Origin: Obscuribacter phosphatis_A
GTDB taxonomy: Bacteria > Cyanobacteriota > Vampirovibrionia > Obscuribacterales > Obscuribacteraceae
Length of the DNA stretch: 64,000 nucleotides
Reading direction: 5' to 3'
NCBI GenBank assembly: GCA_017303615.1
Contig: JAFLCK010000013.1
Location: 66,536-130,535, forward strand
Numbering within the stretch: the stretch's first letter is position 1; the number at the start of each line of letters is the position of its first letter. Shown in pieces: positions 59,804 through 64,000 of the stretch. The notes beneath the pieces are model-generated. The model did no database searches, had not been told where the DNA came from, and saw nothing but the letters and a program-made list of their open reading frames with translations. Position numbers and translations under genes: made by a program.

Positions 59804-61399
59804 TCATCTCTGTCTAAATCTAATTTCCACGGCAACTGACTTTTGTGAGTATATGGGGCGTTTGGCTCCGCCGCCTGGACCATGGGCAAAACTTATCACC
59901 GAGGTGGCATTTTCATCTAGTCCAGTAGCCAGAGAGGCCATCGGCTTACCGCTGCCAGGCACTATAGGCAGCGGTTCTCCACCATGTTGGCCACCTTTGG
60001 TTTTGCCAGGCTGATAAACAAAGTCGCGCAGATAAACATCATAGAGTAGTTTGGTACTGGCTTTGAAAGCCTGACCAGAAACCGCATACCATTGATTGTG
60101 ACTGACGCATAGTGTGTCGTCGGCGTCTACGTCTAGGATTTGTAAGGTGGTCAAGCCGCTTTTATCAATCGTGAAGAGATTGCTATGCGGTGTACTCTGG
60201 GATGAAAGCGGCTTGTTGAGACCTTGAAAGAGCGAATCAATATTGATCGCTACCCCAGAACGTCTTATCCAGTCATAGAAAGCCAGGCGTTCAAGTTGAC
60301 CAAAAGGAGCATGGTCGAAGTTCAGCACTCGCGGAGAGAAACGGTCTAGAGCAGTCGGCGTATAGTCTCCAGTTTTTGGACTGACTGTGCGATCTGTTGG
60401 CGATTTAGCAATACTTTCGTTATTTAGAACCATAAGCAAAGTGCTTAAGTCTGGCACGGCACCGCTCGGAAAGGTGACAGCGAGTGAGCCTTTCGGCAGA
60501 TCCAATTGAGGGGCGGCTCCTGGTTGCGCGCAGGCGGCAGCGCTCATTTGCGTTGTTTCTTTGTTGCCTCCCAGTCCCGAAAACTCCATTTGTTGAATGG
60601 CTTGGCAGCGCACCACGCTTGGCAGATAGTAAGAAAGATTGGGCAGATCATCTTTGTAATCTTTGGGATCTATCAGACAGGTGTTGTCTGAATTAGCCGC
60701 AAAGACAAAAGAGTGATTTTTGTACGGTATGTCTATGTAGGCTTTGTAGTATCCACCTTCTTGCATGTCTTTATTTAGATTTGCGTACTGGGGCGGTTGT
60801 GGAATAGGCGTGCTGGTAGTTAGTCCTTCTGCTACACCCAATGAGATTTTCATCGAGCCAACCAATAGGGTTGAGTTGCCACCATTCATTCTAATTTGAT
60901 TGGAGTTATAAGCTGCTATTGCATCGTCGTAGGGCTTGATCTCGTTGCCGTCCAGATCATAGCCTTTGCCTCCCGGCAGGATGGCTGCCTTGAGTGCTGC
61001 TTCTAACCTTTGCCTAGCTGGTTGTAGAAGCTTATAGTCTTCCTCTGCCAAGGCGATCATTGTTTCATCCTTTAGCAGGTCAGAGATGATCATATCCAGC
61101 CTTACAGTGCCGGTTAAAGTATTTATGCTTTTCACAGGTAGAGAGAAATTGTCTGGAGCTAATGTTGCTGAGCCTAGCGGTCCGTAGTCGCTCAAGCCAA
61201 TGTAGCCGAGGTCTGGATCTTCTACAACGATCTTATTTAGATCTTGCGCTACTTTGAGAGCCGCGGCTTCAATGGCTGAAGTTTGCTCATGGTGACTGCC
61301 CATCAGTCTTACAAAAGTTAAGGCCATGATTCCGAGCGGCACCAACAGGAAGACTGTCACTGCAATCGACATTACCATCGCGCTGCCGCGTTTTCTCAT
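59804..61399 (-). CDS. TadG-like pilus-associated membrane protein
   Basis: A 531-residue protein with a short basic N-terminus and one membrane helix (SAMVMSIAVTVFLLVPLGIM, about residues 6-30), as in TadG/TadE pseudopilins, followed by a long periplasmic part with no recognised domain (no von Willebrand fold motif visible). A Pro/Gly/Asp-rich composition suggests surface exposure. It is probably part of a Tad-like pilus or secretion machine together with the next upstream gene; the remaining Tad genes are not in the window. The ATG at 61399 has AAAGGA upstream. Confidence 0.6.
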   Translation of the reverse strand: MRKRGSAMVMSIAVTVFLLVPLGIMALTFVRLMGSHHEQTSAIEAAALKVAQDLNKIVVEDPDLGYIGLSDYGPLGSATLAPDNFSLPVKSINTLTGTVRLDMIISDLLKDETMIALAEEDYKLLQPARQRLEAALKAAILPGGKGYDLDGNEIKPYDDAIAAYNSNQIRMNGGNSTLLVGSMKISLGVAEGLTTSTPIPQPPQYANLNKDMQEGGYYKAYIDIPYKNHSFVFAANSDNTCLIDPKDYKDDLPNLSYYLPSVVRCQAIQQMEFSGLGGNKETTQMSAAACAQPGAAPQLDLPKGSLAVTFPSGAVPDLSTLLMVLNNESIAKSPTDRTVSPKTGDYTPTALDRFSPRVLNFDHAPFGQLERLAFYDWIRRSGVAINIDSLFQGLNKPLSSQSTPHSNLFTIDKSGLTTLQILDVDADDTLCVSHNQWYAVSGQAFKASTKLLYDVYLRDFVYQPGKTKGGQHGGEPLPIVPGSGKPMASLATGLDENATSVISFAHGPGGGAKRPIYSQKSVAVEIRFRQR

Positions 61400-61418
61400 T
61401 CTGTCGTGGTCCTTTTCT

Positions 61419-62540
61419 CTAATTGGTAATGATTATGCGAACTGTCATTAGACCTTGGTTGTCGCCATAGTTGACGTCGCTAAAGCCAGGTCCCAGACCG
61501 TCATTGTTGGCTAGGAATAGTCGACCGGTGCCGGGCGGCAAGACTTGATACATAGACTTTCCTAGGAAAAAGTTGTTACTGCTTCCTATTTTTCCGACCA
61601 TCGAACCATAGGGAAAGCCTGATGTGTTTTGGGGATTACTTTCGGAACCGGCTAGACCGTCGGCATCTGAATTAGCCTGCGGAATGCCCACTTCGACCGA
61701 CCATATGCCGTCGGCTCGATAGTCTATCCAGACTTTCTCACCCGGGGCTATGTCAATCTGACTGTCTGTCCAGTTGTCGTTTTTCGCGTTTACTATTAAT
61801 ACTTCTTCTCTCTTAATTGTCTGACCGGCAGCCTTGATGTCTTGATAAATTCTCGGTCGATTCCAGGGCGAGTTAGTTGTATCGGTCAAGTCTCCAGGGA
61901 TTTCTAAGCCGCTCATTTTTAGGGTTAATGGTGAGCTGCCGCCGCTATAGGCGATATTGGCACCATCGCCCATGAGTCCGAGTGGGTACTCGGCAGATCT
62001 AGCTGCAGTGAATGAAAGTACGAAGGGTTTGCCCAAACCAGGAATGTCTTTTAGTAGTGGGACAGTTGCGAAGGAGACGAATGGGTCAACTGTGTAGGTA
62101 CTTTTGGCAACGTATTCGTAGACCCATAGCGATGGGTCTACAGCGGCGCTTACCGGTGTATTGGGACCAAAGACTTGGATATTTCCTGCGCTATTTAAAT
62201 TGCTGGCGTGCACATAAAGGTCGATGCCGGTATTGTTGAAACCGCCAGTCTGGGTCATCTTAACCATTTTCATCAGACCATTGCTGTTGAGGTTTGCCGC
62301 CTCGCCAGCTGCGGCATTCAAGGCCCGAGCATAGGTTGGTCGGGTAGATGCAGCTTGAGCGGCCTGCATGGCCACTAAGAAACTACCGGCGCAGGCGATT
62401 GATATGCAGACTAAATTGATCATCGGAAATAAAAAGATCACGAATAAAATCAGCAAGCTCAAGTTGAACTCAACAGCCGAACCCTGTTGACTGCGCATCG
62501 ATTTTGAGACGTAACTTGTCGGAAATAGTAACTTTGGCAT
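61419..62540 (-). CDS. TadE/TadG-like pilus-associated membrane protein
   Basis: A 373-residue protein from ATG 62540, with AAAGGG eight bases upstream. The segment GSAVEFNLSLLILFVIFLFP (Glu at +5 of the hydrophobic stretch, residues about 20-50) is the TadE-like pseudopilin signature, and the rest is a periplasmic beta-rich part (QVLPPGTGRLFLANNDG and VRIIITN at the end). It is 19 bases upstream of the TadG-like gene, so they form an operon. Confidence 0.62.
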   Translation of the reverse strand: MPKLLFPTSYVSKSMRSQQGSAVEFNLSLLILFVIFLFPMINLVCISIACAGSFLVAMQAAQAASTRPTYARALNAAAGEAANLNSNGLMKMVKMTQTGGFNNTGIDLYVHASNLNSAGNIQVFGPNTPVSAAVDPSLWVYEYVAKSTYTVDPFVSFATVPLLKDIPGLGKPFVLSFTAARSAEYPLGLMGDGANIAYSGGSSPLTLKMSGLEIPGDLTDTTNSPWNRPRIYQDIKAAGQTIKREEVLIVNAKNDNWTDSQIDIAPGEKVWIDYRADGIWSVEVGIPQANSDADGLAGSESNPQNTSGFPYGSMVGKIGSSNNFFLGKSMYQVLPPGTGRLFLANNDGLGPGFSDVNYGDNQGLMTVRIIITN

Positions 62541-62742
62541 TGTCTGTGCCCTTTAGTTTTGCCTTTCCAGATTTATGCAGAAATGCCTGAGGAGCAGAGG
62601 ATGCCAGTCCTGAATTTATTCCCTTGTCATCGGCAGTATTATCCAAATTTATGCCGATTTCATTGATATCTATTGGGTTAGTTGTGGGAAGTGGCCTGCT
62701 TTGTGGAATATACTTCTCTGTAGGCATTAGGTGCGCCCATCG

Positions 62743-63726
62743 ATGAGTCATACATCCGGCGAGTTTCTAAAACCAGATCTAGCGGCCTTGCAGGCCGCTT
62801 CCGATGACCTTTCTTATTCAGGTGGTCTTGAGCCTGTTACCGGTTTGTTTGGGCAGAAACTAGTGGCCGGCAAATATGAAGTGCTCAATTTCCTTGCCTC
62901 CGGCGGTAGTGGCACTCTTTATGTTGCCCGCAATTTAGTGACAGGCGAGACTGTCGCCTTGAAAGTTCTCGATACTGATTGTTCAGGCCGTGGTCGTGGT
63001 CATATTCCCGACGGGCGATTAATTGCTCGCTTCTTGAAAGAAGGACGTACCTTAGCCATGCTTTCTCATCCTGGTGTGGTGAAAGTGTTAGATAGCGGCT
63101 TTGATCTCGGCATCAATAAGTATTATTTGGTGCAACGTTTTTTGCCTGGCGAAACTGTAGAAGCTTATCTGGAGCGCAACGTCGAGTCCCCAGCCTCTTT
63201 CATTTTGGAATTTCTCTGGCAGCTTGGTTCGGCTCTTAGTTATTGCCATTCGATGGGCGTGGTGCACCGCGACATCAAGCCAGCCAACATCATGATGCAG
63301 CCCCATCTAAAAGGAAAGTTCGTCTATACCCTCGTAGACTTTGGTCTAGCCCGTTATGAGCGGGGTAATTTCAGCTTCCTCACCCGCTCTCGCGAGGTGC
63401 TGGGCTCTCATTATTATATGAGCCCCGAACAGTGCTTATCAGAGACCATAGACGAGCGCAGCGATATCTATTCTTTGGCCCTAGTTGCCTATGAGTTGCT
63501 CACCGGGCGAAAGTCCGCTAATACTGGCAGCCCTCTTAATGTGCTCATGTCCCATGTCAACGGTCTCAATCTGCCTCAGTCTCTTTCTGACCCTAAAGAT
63601 GAACTATCAGAGCGGCTCTATAAAATCATACTCAAAGCTGCCTCCAGGCGCCCAGAAGACCGTTATCAGAGTCTAGACGAGCTGCTTGTCGAGTTGCCTA
63701 GACCAGAATGGAAAGAGTGGAAGTAA
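62743..63726 (+). CDS. Serine/threonine protein kinase (catalytic domain only)
   Basis: A 327-residue Hanks-type kinase. The glycine loop is LASGGSGTLYVA, with Lys74 in TVALKVLD, the catalytic loop HRDIKPANIMM (Asp177), DFG (Asp199), and the MSPEQCLSETIDERSDIYS segment. It is complete, with no membrane helix or sensor domain, so it is a soluble kinase. The ATG at 62743 is preferred to the GTG at 62731. It is divergent from the TadE-like gene, with overlapping promoter regions. Substrates are unknown. Confidence 0.94.
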   Translation: MSHTSGEFLKPDLAALQAASDDLSYSGGLEPVTGLFGQKLVAGKYEVLNFLASGGSGTLYVARNLVTGETVALKVLDTDCSGRGRGHIPDGRLIARFLKEGRTLAMLSHPGVVKVLDSGFDLGINKYYLVQRFLPGETVEAYLERNVESPASFILEFLWQLGSALSYCHSMGVVHRDIKPANIMMQPHLKGKFVYTLVDFGLARYERGNFSFLTRSREVLGSHYYMSPEQCLSETIDERSDIYSLALVAYELLTGRKSANTGSPLNVLMSHVNGLNLPQSLSDPKDELSERLYKIILKAASRRPEDRYQSLDELLVELPRPEWKEWK

Positions 63727-63824
63727 AAATCATCCTAAGGTGTTAGCTCCTTTCATTCTTGCGGTCAATTCCGCACTAATCCATTTTTATATATTCTGTT
63801 TCCAGGTGGTACTCAGGTCAATTT

Positions 63825-64000
63825 ATGGAAATGGATAGAAATTGTATTTGTAACGGCAGCCGTCCTTGGTTTCGCACGGCTGCTTCTCATTTTAGTCATC
63901 CGGTGAGGCTGGTGGCCTATGCCCGGGCTGAGTCTTCGCTAGCTGCAGCGCAGCAGTTCAGTCAGATTGAAGACTATTGCCGTGCCAATAATTTCGAATT
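63825..64000 (+). CDS. Recombinase-like protein, 5' part (cut by window edge)
   Basis: Fifty-eight residues are visible from ATG 63825. VRLVAYARAESSLAAAQQFS and QIEDYCRANNFE parallel the N-terminus of serine recombinases (YARVSTxxQ...Q...IxxYCxxxxFE). The usual R-V-S at the catalytic serine reads R-A-E-S, so activity is uncertain. A Cys-containing N-terminal extension (RNCICNGSRPWFRTAASHFS) precedes the domain. Nothing can be said of the rest. Confidence 0.5.
   Translation, partial: MEMDRNCICNGSRPWFRTAASHFSHPVRLVAYARAESSLAAAQQFSQIEDYCRANNFE

Noticed and set aside
62470..62751. 93-residue minus-strand frame before the TadE-like gene
   Set aside because: It overlaps the TadE-like start by 70 bases and the kinase start region, and lacks a ribosome site.

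Overview
The window reads as chromosome from a free-living, non-photosynthetic bacterium close to Cyanobacteria, most likely an Obscuribacter-type member of the Melainabacteria/Vampirovibrionia (inference, about 0.6). Reasons: a group 2a [NiFe] uptake hydrogenase whose small subunit resembles cyanobacterial HupS, no photosynthesis genes, many tetratricopeptide (TPR) and secreted proteins, TadE/TadG-type pilus proteins, frequent TTG and GTG starts, and many short in-frame tandem repeats inside genes. I saw no rRNA, tRNA, CRISPR array or replication origin.

Layout. 1-1521: queuosine precursor genes queC (cut by the window edge), queD and queE. 1601-2793: two SAF-domain membrane proteins and a small membrane protein. 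2873-8373: accessory stretch with an APDK-repeat protein, a tandem pair of apparent small structured RNAs, a divergent XRE regulator/Fic pair with an operator palindrome, two secreted hypotheticals and a broken gene. 8368-17096: SUKH (SMI1/KNR4) protein, TPR membrane protein, NlpC/P60-like peptidoglycan hydrolase, and more TPR and hypothetical genes. 17252-19793: an EF-hand gene split by a complete IS256-family element (IS 18126-19591, 8-bp target duplication). 19876-27053: RecQ-like helicase, PCC/DUF296 protein, a large TPR-DUF4388-degenerate GGDEF protein, and a TPR protein.

27109-31608: a kynurenine-pathway operon (3-hydroxyanthranilate dioxygenase, ACMS decarboxylase, kynureninase, kynurenine 3-monooxygenase), which would take kynurenine to 2-aminomuconate semialdehyde. 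31789-43124: secreted nuclease, BtaA-like transferase, alpha/beta hydrolase, M23 peptidase, RlpA-like protein, a low-complexity membrane protein, a P-loop kinase, a transposase-derived zinc-ribbon protein, YceI and a dead receiver domain.

44131-59793: the hydrogenase island, and the most coherent system here. A nickel transporter and hypB-A-C-D-E-F make the NiFe(CN)2CO site; HupS and HupL are the enzyme; a protease matures HupL; and a TPR protein, a small unknown protein, a NifU-Rieske fusion and an NHL-repeat protein follow in tight, partly overlapping order. The NifU-Rieske protein resembles the putative electron relay HucE/HhyE of mycobacterial hydrogen-scavenging hydrogenases, so aerobic oxidation of trace H2 for respiration is the likely role (inference). 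59804-64000: TadG/TadE-like pilus proteins, a Ser/Thr kinase, and the start of a recombinase-like gene.

The least expected signals are the duplicated small RNA at 4026-4312, whose base changes preserve pairing, a dispersed palindrome centred on ACCGATATCGGT (three copies), and recurrent in-frame repeat expansions, including inside hypB, hypF and a signal peptide.
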